A DNA stretch of 64,000 bases from Oceanospirillaceae bacterium (GTDB lineage: Bacteria > Pseudomonadota > Gammaproteobacteria > Pseudomonadales > Litoribrevibacteraceae), in assembly GCA_015665455.1 (NCBI GenBank), contig JADFAD010000006.1, forward strand, positions 930,001 to 994,000. The letters are read 5' to 3'. The notes beneath the pieces are model-generated. The model did no database searches, had not been told where the DNA came from, and saw only the letters and a program-made list of their open reading frames with translations. Numbering within the stretch: position 1 is the stretch's first letter; each line of letters begins with the position of its first letter. Positions 25,985 through 35,236 of the stretch are shown piece after piece. Both the position numbers and the translations under genes were made by a program.

Positions 25985-27283
25985 ATGAAAAGTATCAAGC
26001 AATTCACTCAGCTTTCTGCATTGGCTTTATCGGTCTCTTTCGGCACTGCAGCAATGGCGGCTGACGATACAATTAAGGTAGGTGTATTACATTCGCTCTC
26101 AGGCACAATGGCTATCTCTGAAACCACGTTAAAAGACACGGTTTTAATGATGGTTGAAGAACAAAATAAGAAAGGCGGCTTACTGGGCAAAAAGCTCGAA
26201 GCAGTGGTTGTTGACCCTGCATCGAACTGGCCATTATTTGCGGAAAAAGGCCGCGAACTTCTATCCAAAGAAAAAGTGGATGTAATCTTCGGTTGCTGGA
26301 CATCTGTATCTCGTAAGTCTGTTCTTCCAGTGGTTGAAGAGTTGAACGGCTTAATGTTCTACCCTGTTCAATACGAAGGCGAAGAGTCGTCGAAAAACGT
26401 ATTCTATACCGGTGCGGCTCCGAACCAACAAGCCATCCCAGCGGTGGATTACCTAATGAGCGAAGAAGGTGGCAACGTTGAGCGTTTTGTTCTTGCTGGC
26501 ACCGATTACGTCTACCCTCGCACCACCAACAAGATTCTTGAAGCGTACTTGAAAGCAAAAGGCGTCGCTGAAAAAGACATCATGATCAACTACACGCCGT
26601 TTGGTCATTCAGACTGGCAAACCATTGTTAGCGACATCAAGAAGTTTGGTGCCGAAGGTAAGAAGACGGCTGTAATCTCTACCATTAACGGTGATGCAAA
26701 CGTACCTTTCTACAAAGAACTGGGTAACCAAGGTATTTCAGCAGAAGACGTACCAGTTATTGCATTCTCAGTGGGTGAAGAAGAACTGTCTGGCATCGAC
26801 ACAGGTCCATTGGTTGGTCACTTAGCGGCATGGAACTACTTCCAAAGTGCAGAAAGTGATACCAACGAAGCGTTCATTGATCAATGGCAAGACTACGTTA
26901 AAAACGAAGAGCGTGTCACCAATGATCCAATGGAAGCAACCTACATTGGTTTCCAAATGTGGGCAAAAGCGGTTGAGATTGCAGGCTCTGAAGACGTAGA
27001 CAGCGTTCGCGACGCAATGTATGGCATCACGGTACCAAACCTAACCGGCGGCACTGCGGTAATGAACACCAATCACCATTTAACCAAACCTGTGCTTATT
27101 GGTGAGATCCAAGACGATGGTCAGTTTGAAATCGTATGGCAAACCAAGAAAGGCGTGATTGGTGATGCATGGACAGACCACTTAGACACCAGCGCTAAAG
27201 TGGTTGCGGATTGGACAGCTCCGATCAACTGCGGTAACTACAACATCGAAACTAACGTGTGCTCTGGCCAAAACTACGAGTAA
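25985..27283 (+). CDS. urtA: urea ABC transporter substrate-binding protein UrtA
   Basis: A 432-residue periplasmic binding protein. The start at 25985 is fixed by AAGGA and a clean signal peptide (1-25, ending 'AAMAADD'); the in-frame extension from 25703 has no signal sequence in a usable place. The mature part matches UrtA: 'IKVGVLHSLSGTMAISET', 'DPASNWPLFAEKGRELL', 'IFGCWTSVSRKSVLPV' and 'NGLMFYPVQYEGEE'. It captures urea at low concentration for UrtBCDE. It is the first gene of the operon and is followed by a strong hairpin before urtB. Confidence 0.96.
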   Translation: MKSIKQFTQLSALALSVSFGTAAMAADDTIKVGVLHSLSGTMAISETTLKDTVLMMVEEQNKKGGLLGKKLEAVVVDPASNWPLFAEKGRELLSKEKVDVIFGCWTSVSRKSVLPVVEELNGLMFYPVQYEGEESSKNVFYTGAAPNQQAIPAVDYLMSEEGGNVERFVLAGTDYVYPRTTNKILEAYLKAKGVAEKDIMINYTPFGHSDWQTIVSDIKKFGAEGKKTAVISTINGDANVPFYKELGNQGISAEDVPVIAFSVGEEELSGIDTGPLVGHLAAWNYFQSAESDTNEAFIDQWQDYVKNEERVTNDPMEATYIGFQMWAKAVEIAGSEDVDSVRDAMYGITVPNLTGGTAVMNTNHHLTKPVLIGEIQDDGQFEIVWQTKKGVIGDAWTDHLDTSAKVVADWTAPINCGNYNIETNVCSGQNYE

Positions 27284-27293
27284 ACACGCTTAC

Positions 27294-27323
27294 TTTCTCT
27301 GCCTGATACGTCAGGCAGAGAAA
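27294..27323 (+). terminator. intercistronic hairpin between urtA and urtB
   Basis: A perfect 13-bp stem (27294-27306 with 27311-27323) with a TACG tetraloop lies 10 nt after the urtA stop. No T run follows. Such hairpins usually stabilise the upstream binding-protein message or partly terminate, making more UrtA than permease. Confidence 0.7.
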
Positions 27324-27423
27324 TACACGTTGTAATCCACTTCAAACACCATCAGTAATTCATGCGATCAACACTTCGTAGACCATTGCTGCGTCACAAA
27401 AAACGTTAATACAGGTTCATACA

Positions 27424-29025
27424 ATGAACAGGTTAATCCCTTTTATAGCGTTGCTCATGTCTTTAATGCTCTCAGCATTCAGCCATGCCTCTGCTCTGGA
27501 ATCTCAATTCGAGCATCTAAAATCCAAGAAAGCATCAGAAAAAGCTGCTGCCATTCACGCCATTGCCAGTACTGGCGAACCTCAAGCAGAAGTCATTCTG
27601 AATCAAATGTTAGAGGGAAAGCTGTACTACGTTAAACGATCGGGTGAATTTGTTTACATAGAAAAAGGCGAAGACAAAAAGTACACCGCTTACAGCGCAC
27701 TGTCGAATGACACCGTAGGCACCTTCAAGAAACGAGAACTTAAGAAGATTCGAGTCAACAACCGCATTCGCGGACAGATTCGTACCGCGATGGCCACTCT
27801 TCAGCTCAATTCAAACGACAGCGATTTGAGGCTGAAAGCCGTCCGAAACTTACGTGACGCCTTGGACGCAAACATACTACCCACACTGAAATCCAACTTA
27901 GAAACGGAAGAAAACAGCAAGGTAGCATCCGCATTGGAAGTCACCATTGCAGCCATTGAGTTCGCATACGGCGATCTAGACCTTCAACTGAAATCGGCGC
28001 ACGTTCTAGCAGACAGTGATGACCCTAAAATTTTGGTTCTTTTCAGAAAAGCACTCGAGAAAACCGCCAAACCTTCCGAGCTTTCCTCTGCAATAGAAAA
28101 ATCCATAGAAGCGATTGAATCCCGTCAAAAAATGTACGGCATTGCTGAGAACCTATTCTTTGGTCTAAGTGCTGGCTCGGTGTTACTACTCTCTGCGATT
28201 GGGTTAGCCATCACCTTTGGCGTCATGGGCGTCATCAACATGGCCCACGGTGAAATGATGATGATCGGAGCCTATACCACCTTTGGCATACAGGCATTAT
28301 TTCCTAACTTCATCGATTACTCGTTGTTCTTGGCCATACCTGCAGCCTTCCTTGTTTCTGGCGCGGTCGGAATCCTGATTGAACGTACCGTGATTCGTCA
28401 TTTATACGGTCGTCCACTGGAAACCTTACTCGCCACATTCGGCATCAGTTTGATTCTTCAACAAGCCGTTCGTACCTTCGTGTCGCCACAGAACCAAAGT
28501 GTTGAAAACCCAAGCTGGATGAGTGGTTCCCTAGAGATTACCGAATCTTTTGGTCTGACCTTCAACCGCTTGTACATCATCCTGTTCAGCTTAATCGTGT
28601 TCTTTGCATTGATGGCCTTACTGAAGAAAAGCTTGTTTGGTCTCCAAATGCGCGCAGTCACCCAAAATCGAGCAATGGCAAACTCCATGGGCATTCGATC
28701 CAACTGGGTTGATGCACTTACTTTCGGTCTCGGTTCCGGTGTTGCAGGGATCGCTGGCGTAGCCCTATCTCAAATCTCCAATGTAGGTCCGAACTTAGGT
28801 CAAACACATATCATCGACTCTTTCATGGTGGTGGTATTTGGTGGCGTAGGTAATTTATGGGGCACACTGGTTGCCGCTATGGGTCTCGGCATCGTTAACA
28901 AATTGATTGAACCGTGGGCCGGTGCCGTTCTGGCCAAAATCATTGTATTGGTATTCATCATTCTATTCATTCAGCGCCGACCGCGTGGGCTATTTGCCCT
29001 CAAAGGCCGAGCGGTGGAGGGTTAA
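27424..29025 (+). CDS. urtB: urea ABC transporter permease UrtB
   Basis: A 533-residue membrane protein of the branched-chain-type permease family. Residues 1-24 are a signal peptide. Residues about 30-230 are a periplasmic helical-repeat extension typical of UrtB. From about 240 there are eight or so membrane helices with 'GVMGVINMAHGEMMMIGAYTTFG' and 'VVVFGGVGNLWGTLVAA'. With UrtC it forms the channel. It follows the hairpin after urtA, with urtC starting 3 bp after its stop. Confidence 0.95.
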   Translation: MNRLIPFIALLMSLMLSAFSHASALESQFEHLKSKKASEKAAAIHAIASTGEPQAEVILNQMLEGKLYYVKRSGEFVYIEKGEDKKYTAYSALSNDTVGTFKKRELKKIRVNNRIRGQIRTAMATLQLNSNDSDLRLKAVRNLRDALDANILPTLKSNLETEENSKVASALEVTIAAIEFAYGDLDLQLKSAHVLADSDDPKILVLFRKALEKTAKPSELSSAIEKSIEAIESRQKMYGIAENLFFGLSAGSVLLLSAIGLAITFGVMGVINMAHGEMMMIGAYTTFGIQALFPNFIDYSLFLAIPAAFLVSGAVGILIERTVIRHLYGRPLETLLATFGISLILQQAVRTFVSPQNQSVENPSWMSGSLEITESFGLTFNRLYIILFSLIVFFALMALLKKSLFGLQMRAVTQNRAMANSMGIRSNWVDALTFGLGSGVAGIAGVALSQISNVGPNLGQTHIIDSFMVVVFGGVGNLWGTLVAAMGLGIVNKLIEPWAGAVLAKIIVLVFIILFIQRRPRGLFALKGRAVEG

Positions 29026-29028
29026 TTC

Positions 29029-30213
29029 ATGAAAGATTCATTTTTAATGAAAGATAAAGCCGGATTGAGAATGCTCTCAATTCTTGGCGCAGCGTTGGTC
29101 ATCATCACCTTTTTAAACCAAGCGGTGCCTGTGGATAACCCGCTGCACATCACAACGTACACCGTTACCTTATTTGGTAAATACCTATGTTATGCCCTTC
29201 TCGCTCTGGCGGTTGATCTCATCTGGGGTTACTGCGGTATTTTGAGTTTGGGTCACGGCGCATTCTTTGCGCTCGGCGGCTATGCCATGGGCATGTATCT
29301 CATGCGTCAAATTGGCGATCGCGGTGTTTATGGTAACCCTGAATTACCCGACTTTATGGTCTTTCTGGATTGGCAAGAGCTGCCTTGGTACTGGCAGGGC
29401 TTTGATTCATTCGGCTTCGCCATGATCATGGTCTTAGTCGCCCCTGCAATCTTAGCCTTTGTGTTCGGTTGGCTAGCGTTCCGCTCCCGAGTTACAGGGG
29501 TTTACTTATCGATTATTACCCAAGCGTTGACCTACGCATTAATGCTCGCGTTCTTCCAAAACGACATGGGCTTTGGTGGGAACAACGGCCTTACGGATTT
29601 CAAAGACATTCTCGGGTTTGACCTTCAATCGGACGATACCCGTATCGGCTTATTCCTGGCCTCCGGCATTGCCTTGGCTCTCGGTTATATTCTGTGCCGT
29701 TGGATCGTGTCTTCTCGCTTGGGTCGAGTGTTAGTAGCCGTAAGAGACTCAGAAAGCCGGACGCGCTTTTTAGGGTATCGCGTTGAACACTACAAGCTGG
29801 TCGTTTTCGTACTGTCTGCCATGCTAGCAGGCGTTGCTGGTGCGTTGTACGTACCGCAAGTAGGCATCATCAACCCGGGTGAGTTTGCTCCAATTAACTC
29901 CATTGAACTCGTCATCTGGGTCGCTATGGGCGGTCGAGGCACACTTTATGGTGCGATTTTAGGTGCCATTCTAGTGAACTACGCCAAAACGTGGTTTACC
30001 GGTGTATTACCTGATGCTTGGTTATTCCTACTGGGGGCTCTGTTTGTCGTAACCACACTGTATCTACCGAAGGGCATTGCCGGTTTGTACAGCCAGATTC
30101 GTGAGCGCCAAGCGGAGAAAAAAGCAACGTCGGCCTCTTCCAACACAGAACCCAACGAAAGCATTCCAGCGTCACAAGATGCACAAAAATCCAAACTGGT
30201 TGAGGAGGTGTAA
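29029..30213 (+). CDS. urtC: urea ABC transporter permease UrtC
   Basis: A 394-residue LivM-type permease with about ten membrane helices. Conserved segments: 'LAVDLIWGYCGILSLGHGAFFALGGYAMG', 'GNNGLTDF', 'RDSESRTRFLGYRVEHYKL' and 'VWVAMGGRGTLYGAILGA'. The C-terminal 30 residues are a polar Ser/Ala/Glu-rich tail. It is translationally close to urtB (3 bp) and urtD (1 bp). Confidence 0.95.
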   Translation: MKDSFLMKDKAGLRMLSILGAALVIITFLNQAVPVDNPLHITTYTVTLFGKYLCYALLALAVDLIWGYCGILSLGHGAFFALGGYAMGMYLMRQIGDRGVYGNPELPDFMVFLDWQELPWYWQGFDSFGFAMIMVLVAPAILAFVFGWLAFRSRVTGVYLSIITQALTYALMLAFFQNDMGFGGNNGLTDFKDILGFDLQSDDTRIGLFLASGIALALGYILCRWIVSSRLGRVLVAVRDSESRTRFLGYRVEHYKLVVFVLSAMLAGVAGALYVPQVGIINPGEFAPINSIELVIWVAMGGRGTLYGAILGAILVNYAKTWFTGVLPDAWLFLLGALFVVTTLYLPKGIAGLYSQIRERQAEKKATSASSNTEPNESIPASQDAQKSKLVEEV

Positions 30214-30214
30214 C

Positions 30215-30973
30215 ATGATTGATAAGCATATTCCGAATGACACCATTCTTTACCTTAACGGTGTCAGTGTCAGCTTCGATGGTTTTAAAGCCATCAACGG
30301 CCTTTCACTGATTCTTAAGGAAGGCGATCTCCGAGCGGTTATTGGTCCTAATGGGGCTGGCAAAAGTACCATGATGGACATCATTACAGGAAAGACTCGC
30401 CCCGATGAAGGCGACGTTTATTTCAAAGGTACCATCGATCTGACCCAGCATGATGAAGCCGACATTGCCAACTTGGGCATTGGTCGTAAATTTCAAAAGC
30501 CGTCGGTGATTGAAACCCTCTCCGTTTGGGAAAACCTAGAACTGGCATTAGCGGGTAATCGTTCACCGTGGCAAAGTTTGGTGTTTAAGCTCAACGGCAC
30601 CGACCGAAAACGCCTTGAAGACATGGCCAACTACATCAACCTAGGCGATCAACAAGAGACCATTGCGGGTGATATTTCTCACGGTCAAAAACAATGGTTA
30701 GAGATTGGCATGCTGCTGCTGCAAGAACCCGAAGTACTTCTGGTGGATGAACCTGCTGCGGGCATGACCGATGAAGAAACCTTTAAGACAGCCGACCTAT
30801 TACGCGACGTTGCCAAAAGCCGATCGGTCATTGTGGTTGAGCACGACATGGAGTTTGTGAAAGCCCTTGATTGCCCCGTAACGGTACTGCATGAAGGCTC
30901 AGTGCTGTCAGAAGGCACTTTAGACGCAGTACAAAGCGATGAACAAGTCATCGAAGTGTACTTAGGTCGATAA
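30215..30973 (+). CDS. urtD: urea ABC transporter ATPase UrtD
   Basis: A 252-residue LivG-type ATPase. Walker A 'GPNGAGKST', signature 'DISHGQKQWLEIGMLL', Walker B 'VLLVDEPAAGMTDEE' and switch His in 'VVEHDMEFV'. ATG 30215 with GAGGAGG just before it is preferred to an in-frame start at 30077 inside urtC. Together with UrtE it powers urea import. Confidence 0.96.
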   Translation: MIDKHIPNDTILYLNGVSVSFDGFKAINGLSLILKEGDLRAVIGPNGAGKSTMMDIITGKTRPDEGDVYFKGTIDLTQHDEADIANLGIGRKFQKPSVIETLSVWENLELALAGNRSPWQSLVFKLNGTDRKRLEDMANYINLGDQQETIAGDISHGQKQWLEIGMLLLQEPEVLLVDEPAAGMTDEETFKTADLLRDVAKSRSVIVVEHDMEFVKALDCPVTVLHEGSVLSEGTLDAVQSDEQVIEVYLGR

Positions 30974-30995
30974 CCATTTTTGAAGGACATACGAC

Positions 30996-31691
30996 ATGCT
31001 GAACGTCGACAACATTGATATTTTTTATGGGGCCAGCCAAGCATTGAAGAAGGTGTCTCTGTCTGCTGAAGTCGGGAAAGTCACCACAGTACTGGGTCGC
31101 AACGGGGTGGGTAAAACCACCCTAATGAAATCCATTACGGGTCACTTATCCCCTCAAGCGGGCAACATCACTTGGGATGGCTTGCCACTGAACAAATTAG
31201 GGGCTGCTGATCGTGCCCACATGGGAATCGCTTCAGTGCCTCAAGGCCGAGAAGTGTTTCCTCAGCTGACCATTCTTGAAAACTTAGAAACGGGCTTTGC
31301 CTGCCTCCCTAGATCAGAACGACACATCCCTGATCACATTTTTGAGCTGTTTCCTGTACTGAAAGACATGCTCAAACGCCGAGGCGGTGATTTATCCGGT
31401 GGCCAGCAACAACAACTGGCCATTGCACGCGCACTCATTACTAAACCTAAGCTCTTGGTATTGGACGAGCCAACAGAGGGCATTCAACCCTCCATCATTA
31501 AAGACATTCAACGCGTCATTGCCATGCTGCGCGATCAAGGCGACATGGCCATTGTGCTGGTGGAACAATACCTTGATTTCGCCAAAGAGTTGGCGGATGA
31601 CTATCTCGTGATGGATCGTGGTGAAGTGGTCTTATCGGGGCTGGGTTCTGAAATGAATGAAGAGCAAGTACGGTCGTTCATGATGGTTTAA
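30996..31691 (+). CDS. urtE: urea ABC transporter ATPase UrtE
   Basis: A 231-residue LivF-type ATPase. Walker A 'GRNGVGKTT', signature 'DLSGGQQQQLAIARAL', Walker B 'LLVLDEPTEGIQPSI', switch 'VLVEQYLDFA'. It is the last gene of urtABCDE, 22 bp after urtD. A stem-loop (31703-31711 with 31728-31736) follows it. Confidence 0.96.
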   Translation: MLNVDNIDIFYGASQALKKVSLSAEVGKVTTVLGRNGVGKTTLMKSITGHLSPQAGNITWDGLPLNKLGAADRAHMGIASVPQGREVFPQLTILENLETGFACLPRSERHIPDHIFELFPVLKDMLKRRGGDLSGGQQQQLAIARALITKPKLLVLDEPTEGIQPSIIKDIQRVIAMLRDQGDMAIVLVEQYLDFAKELADDYLVMDRGEVVLSGLGSEMNEEQVRSFMMV

Positions 31692-31702
31692 ACGACCCTA
31701 TG

Positions 31703-31736
31703 TTTAGCGTCTTAGCTTGATGACTTTGACGCTAAA
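31703..31736 (+). terminator. stem-loop after urtE
   Basis: A 9-bp perfect stem (TTTAGCGTC and complement) with a 16-nt loop lies 12 nt after the urtE stop. No T run follows, so it may act with Rho or as an mRNA-end hairpin. Confidence 0.45.
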
Positions 31737-31823
31737 TCCCACTCTCATATACATCATCAATGGATGACTGAGGCTCAACCTCACCATACTCCATCCATTC
31801 AAGCACGTAGCGTTGTTCTAACA

Positions 31824-32327
31824 TCACTCCCCTTCATAGGCCTTTACTTTGGTTGCCTGCAACGAATAGCTAGCAGCACCCAAGCCATTATCAAAGGTTT
31901 CGATACTCAGCACCCCTTCAATTTCAAAAGGGTACCAAATACCTTCGATTTCAGCGCCTTCAGGAAATTTCACATGAATCAGTTGATTAGGCGCCGGCGG
32001 AGGCACATGAACACACGCCCCCATATAAGGCGCAAAGAAGAACTCGGTAATGTCTCCCTTTTCATCGGTTTCAAGAGGAACCATATAACCCGCTATGCGG
32101 ATGTTCTGTTGCTCATATGTGTCTACCACAGAGGTTGAAAACAATACCTCAGGCAAGTTTGCTCTATCAAAAGGATTTTCATGACTGATTTCTGGCATGT
32201 TTTCCATGGCATCCAAATCTTCTTGGGGTACCAAATCCAACCAAGAAACATCAACCGCTTCGTTTGGTACGGCCCAAGCGATGGGCATCATTAAGACACC
32301 CAACAAAAGCAAACCTCTCAATTTCAT
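31824..32327 (-). CDS. DUF3299 periplasmic protein of zinc-uptake (zrg) operon
   Basis: A 167-residue exported protein. The signal peptide runs to 'PIAWAVPNEAVD'. The mature part matches DUF3299: 'VSWLDLVPQEDLDAM', 'IRIAGYMVPLETDE', 'FFFAPYMGACVHVPPPAPNQLIHV'. It is the last gene of the zrg-type operon, 26 bp after the permease gene. Its counterpart in Vibrio belongs to the zinc-regulated Zrg system, but its own role is not established. Start chosen at 32327 (GAGG 6 nt before); an ATG at 32339 is also possible. Confidence 0.85.
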   Translation of the reverse strand: MKLRGLLLLGVLMMPIAWAVPNEAVDVSWLDLVPQEDLDAMENMPEISHENPFDRANLPEVLFSTSVVDTYEQQNIRIAGYMVPLETDEKGDITEFFFAPYMGACVHVPPPAPNQLIHVKFPEGAEIEGIWYPFEIEGVLSIETFDNGLGAASYSLQATKVKAYEGE

Positions 32328-32352
32328 CATTAACCTCATACATCCGTTCTTG

Positions 32353-33615
32353 CTACACCCGAACCATCAGGCCATCGGAGAGACTGTTTTTATACGCTCG
32401 CCACCCCGGTATCAAACTCATGAGTAGAGACGCACCGACAATGGCCACTAATATGTACAATTCTTTCAGGCTAGGGGCGCCTAGAGCCATGTGGAACCCG
32501 AACATGTCCATTAAATAGGGCGCCACCAAAGCCAATAAACCATAAAGCGTCAGCCAACCCAATAAAGCGCCGGCTAATGTGATTACCAAAGTTTCCAGCC
32601 CCAATAAAAAGAAAATGTGGTATGGGCGAGCCCCTACGGCGCGTAAAATCGCTATTTCTCTTCGCCGCTCTTGCAAGCTGGACAACATAGTGATCATCAT
32701 ACCTAAAATGGTGCTAAAGACCACCAACGCAGAAACGACTAATAAGGATTTTTCTGCGACTCCGATTAGCTGCCAAAGTTCTTGCAGCGTTAATGCAGGC
32801 ATAATGGCCAACAGTGGCTCTTCACGATATTGATTCACCATACGCTGAAAATGAAACGCCGCCATACGCGATTTAAGCCCAATGAAGGTGGCAGTAATAG
32901 TTTCGGGTTCCAGTGTTTTATTTTCAAAATCTTTATGAGTAAGTTTCAAACTGCTGGCACTGGGCGAACCGCTGTTCCACCCAACGTGAATGGCTTCAAT
33001 GCCTTCCAACTTCACAAATAACGTACGGTCTGAAGGCGTGCCGGTGGGGGCAAGTATACCAACCACTTGAAAGGGCAAATTATCATGCTTGATGAAGCTA
33101 ACTTTACCCGCGCCATGGGCAATGGCCACGGGCGTATCCAACTGATAACCTAATTGATGAGCTACCTCAGCCCCTAGCACGACATCAAACGTACCTTCAA
33201 AAGCCCGCCCTTCTGAAAAACGAAGAGGTTGTTTATTCCCGTACTTAATATGTTCAAAGTAATTGGTGGTGGTACCTAATACTCGGAATCCTTTATGGGA
33301 ATCCCCTAAAGAAATGGGGACCGCCCAATCTACGGATTTACTTTGACTGAGCTCTTGGTAGCTCTGCCAACTGATATTATTCGTAGCGTTTCCGATCCGG
33401 AAAACACTGTAAAGAAGTAAGTTCACAGGCCCAGATCTCGCTCCAACAATTAAATCTGTGCCCGAAACGGTATTAATAAAGCTCTGTCGCGCCTCCGTGC
33501 GAACCTTATCCACACCCAGCAATAAAATAACGCCTAACGCAAAAGAAAGTACCGTAAGCAATGATGTGGTTTTGCGGTTGGCCAGACTTCGCCAAGCTAA
33601 GGTCATTAACTTCAT
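32353..33615 (-). CDS. FtsX/MacB-type ABC permease, zrg operon
   Basis: A 420-residue permease with an N-terminal membrane helix (about 18-38), a large periplasmic MacB-like core domain (about 40-280) and three C-terminal helices. It has the FtsX motif 'QERRREIAILRAVGARPYHIFFLL'. ATG 33615 overlaps the stop of the ATPase gene by 4 bp (ATGA), so it is preferred to an upstream in-frame ATG at 33627. With the ATPase it probably forms the inner-membrane motor of a zinc-acquisition system. FtsX-type motors often perform extraction or mechanotransmission rather than simple import, so the mechanism is uncertain. Confidence 0.88.
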   Translation of the reverse strand: MKLMTLAWRSLANRKTTSLLTVLSFALGVILLLGVDKVRTEARQSFINTVSGTDLIVGARSGPVNLLLYSVFRIGNATNNISWQSYQELSQSKSVDWAVPISLGDSHKGFRVLGTTTNYFEHIKYGNKQPLRFSEGRAFEGTFDVVLGAEVAHQLGYQLDTPVAIAHGAGKVSFIKHDNLPFQVVGILAPTGTPSDRTLFVKLEGIEAIHVGWNSGSPSASSLKLTHKDFENKTLEPETITATFIGLKSRMAAFHFQRMVNQYREEPLLAIMPALTLQELWQLIGVAEKSLLVVSALVVFSTILGMMITMLSSLQERRREIAILRAVGARPYHIFFLLGLETLVITLAGALLGWLTLYGLLALVAPYLMDMFGFHMALGAPSLKELYILVAIVGASLLMSLIPGWRAYKNSLSDGLMVRV

Positions 33616-34292
33616 GCTTGACCCCATTCAATAACGTCGGTGACTTTCACCGTACGATCAAATCGCTCAGCCAAGCTTTGATCGTGACTCACAAACAACA
33701 AGGAAGACCCATGCGCTTTGCATTGCTCAAACAATAAAGCCAAATAAGTATCTCGGGTGTCAGAATCTAAGGCGGATGTAGGCTCATCTGCAATGATCAA
33801 TTCAGGATTCCCCACCAAAGCCCTTGCTGCGGCCACCCGCTGTTGCTGACCAATACTTAGCTCGGTAACAGGTTTCGCAGCTAAGGATTGATCTATGCCC
33901 AATTCCAGCAACCGTTGCAGAGCTTCGTTGCGGGTCACTTTTCGCTGTTTGGCAAAGCGGCCCGTTAGCAGTACATTCTCTAAACCAGACAGGTATGGAA
34001 TTAAATTAAATTGCTGAAATATCAAACCAAGGTGTTCCGCTCTGAAGCCATCTCGCCGCTTGGCTGACATCTGAGTTAAATCCTGTTCAAGCACGGTCAG
34101 CCGACCCTCTTGTGCGACTGCAACCCCGCCGATCAAACTGAGTAACGTGGATTTACCAGAACCACTGGCGCCTTGTAAGAAAACTCGCTCTCCACGAGCC
34201 ACCTGCAGCTGTGCCACAGACATCTCAGGGGCCTCGTGATTCCAGGCAAATTTCAGTTTTTCAATATCCAATATCAGTGATTTAGAACTCAT
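33612..34292 (-). CDS. ABC transporter ATPase, zrg operon
   Basis: A 226-residue LolD/MacB-type ATPase. Walker A 'GASGSGKST' (41-49), signature 'ELSIGQQQRVAAARAL', Walker B 'LIIADEPTSALDSDT', switch 'LLFVSHDQSLAE'. The signature has LSIGQ in place of LSGGQ. It pairs with the FtsX-type permease, with which it shares a 4-bp overlap. It lies 110 bp after the ZrgA-type gene; that gap holds a 10-bp stem-loop. Confidence 0.9.
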   Translation of the reverse strand: MSSKSLILDIEKLKFAWNHEAPEMSVAQLQVARGERVFLQGASGSGKSTLLSLIGGVAVAQEGRLTVLEQDLTQMSAKRRDGFRAEHLGLIFQQFNLIPYLSGLENVLLTGRFAKQRKVTRNEALQRLLELGIDQSLAAKPVTELSIGQQQRVAAARALVGNPELIIADEPTSALDSDTRDTYLALLFEQCKAHGSSLLFVSHDQSLAERFDRTVKVTDVIEWGQA

Positions 34293-34333
34293 ACAAAGTG
34301 GATTCTTTTCCAGTCAACATAACGGGCAGTAAG

Positions 34334-34382
34334 CTGTGTCTTAAACATAACACCTGCGATGGTAAGACACAGTTTCTGAGAC
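34334..34382 (-). other. intercistronic stem-loop after zrgA-like gene
   Basis: A perfect 10-bp inverted repeat (34334-34343 and 34373-34382) with a 29-nt loop lies between the binding-protein gene and the ATPase gene. As after urtA, it may favour expression of the first gene. Confidence 0.45.
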
Positions 34383-34402
34383 ATTCAATCCATTAACAAC
34401 CG

Positions 34403-35203
34403 TTAAAACGACATTACGGGTTGCTTTGGTGACAACTCGGCCTTCTTCACTGAGGTTTCACCGAACCAGCTTGCATCAACCTCCTGCAAACTCGAAGACA
34501 CATTAAAGAGCTTCAACTCAAAGCCCGATAATTCATTCGGCTGTTCACAATGAAAGTGATACGTAATTTCAAATTCACTGTGGCCACCATGTCCTTCATG
34601 ATCGTCATGGTCTGCGTGATGATCACCGTGTTCTGCGTGATGATCGCCATGTTCTTCGTGATGATCGCCATGTTCTTCGTGATGATCACTATGTTCTTCG
34701 TGATGATCACTATGTTCTTCGTGATGATCACCGTGTTCTTCGTGATGATCACCGTGTTCTTCGTGATGATCACCGTGTTCTTCGTGATGATCACTATGTT
34801 CTTCGTGATGATCACCGTGTTCTTCGTGATGATCGCCATGTTCTTCATGCTCAGACAACAAAGCACTTTCTACTTTTGCTTTTTCTAAATGGCAATCAGC
34901 GGCCTTAGCAAACGTAATGACATCATTACCTTTCAAAAGTGCTGCTTCTATTTGCTTGATCAGTGCTCTTTGCTTATCGGTTTCAGGTTGGTGTTCAAAC
35001 CCCACCATGTCCATTGCTGGCACTTCAATAGACACTTCCAGTTCATTGCCTTCTTGTGCCGCATTTAAAATTGCGTGTCCGTGTTCATGCGCGTCATGCT
35101 GACGTATTTCCGCTTGAGCACCCATCGTCAATAAGGCAAATCCTACACCAACAGAACTTAATACTGACACCTTGAAACCATCGTTAGTTCTAATCATTTT
35201 CAT
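34403..35203 (-). CDS. zrgA: ZrgA-family (DUF2796) periplasmic zinc-binding protein
   Basis: A 266-residue exported protein. ATG 35203 opens a signal peptide ending near 'TMGAQAEIR'; the longer frame to 35275 would put 24 residues before it. The DUF2796 core is present: 'HDAHEHGHAILNAAQEGNELEVSIEVPAMDMVGFEH'. Residues about 119-205 are a tandem array of a 7-residue unit (H-G/S-D-H-H-E-E, about 11 copies), giving over 35 His that could bind zinc. The C-terminal part ('EFEITYHFHCEQP') completes the fold. ZrgA in Vibrio is part of a zinc-uptake system repressed by Zur. A Zur-like box lies 34 bp upstream. Confidence 0.87.
   Translation of the reverse strand: MKMIRTNDGFKVSVLSSVGVGFALLTMGAQAEIRQHDAHEHGHAILNAAQEGNELEVSIEVPAMDMVGFEHQPETDKQRALIKQIEAALLKGNDVITFAKAADCHLEKAKVESALLSEHEEHGDHHEEHGDHHEEHSDHHEEHGDHHEEHGDHHEEHGDHHEEHSDHHEEHSDHHEEHGDHHEEHGDHHAEHGDHHADHDDHEGHGGHSEFEITYHFHCEQPNELSGFELKLFNVSSSLQEVDASWFGETSVKKAELSPKQPVMSF
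34610..34849. repeat. 21-bp coding tandem repeat in zrgA
   Basis: About 11 units of 21 bp, nearly identical at the DNA level, encode the H-G/S-D-H-H-E-E array. Units differ mainly in the Gly/Ser codon and in a His codon. The similarity at synonymous sites points to recent unit duplication, and the copy number is likely variable between strains. Confidence 0.93.
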
Positions 35204-35236
35204 TTCTTTACACTCGAATAAATCAACATCAAGGGA

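Noticed and set aside
34610-34849. Regularly spaced repeats that could suggest a CRISPR array
   Set aside because: The units are contiguous, without unique spacers, and are coding in frame with zrgA.
34513-34888. Two long frames rich in I-I-T-K-N and V-M-I repeats overlapping zrgA, one on each strand
   Set aside because: They are other-frame readings of the His-rich tandem repeat; the zrgA frame has the signal peptide and the family domain.
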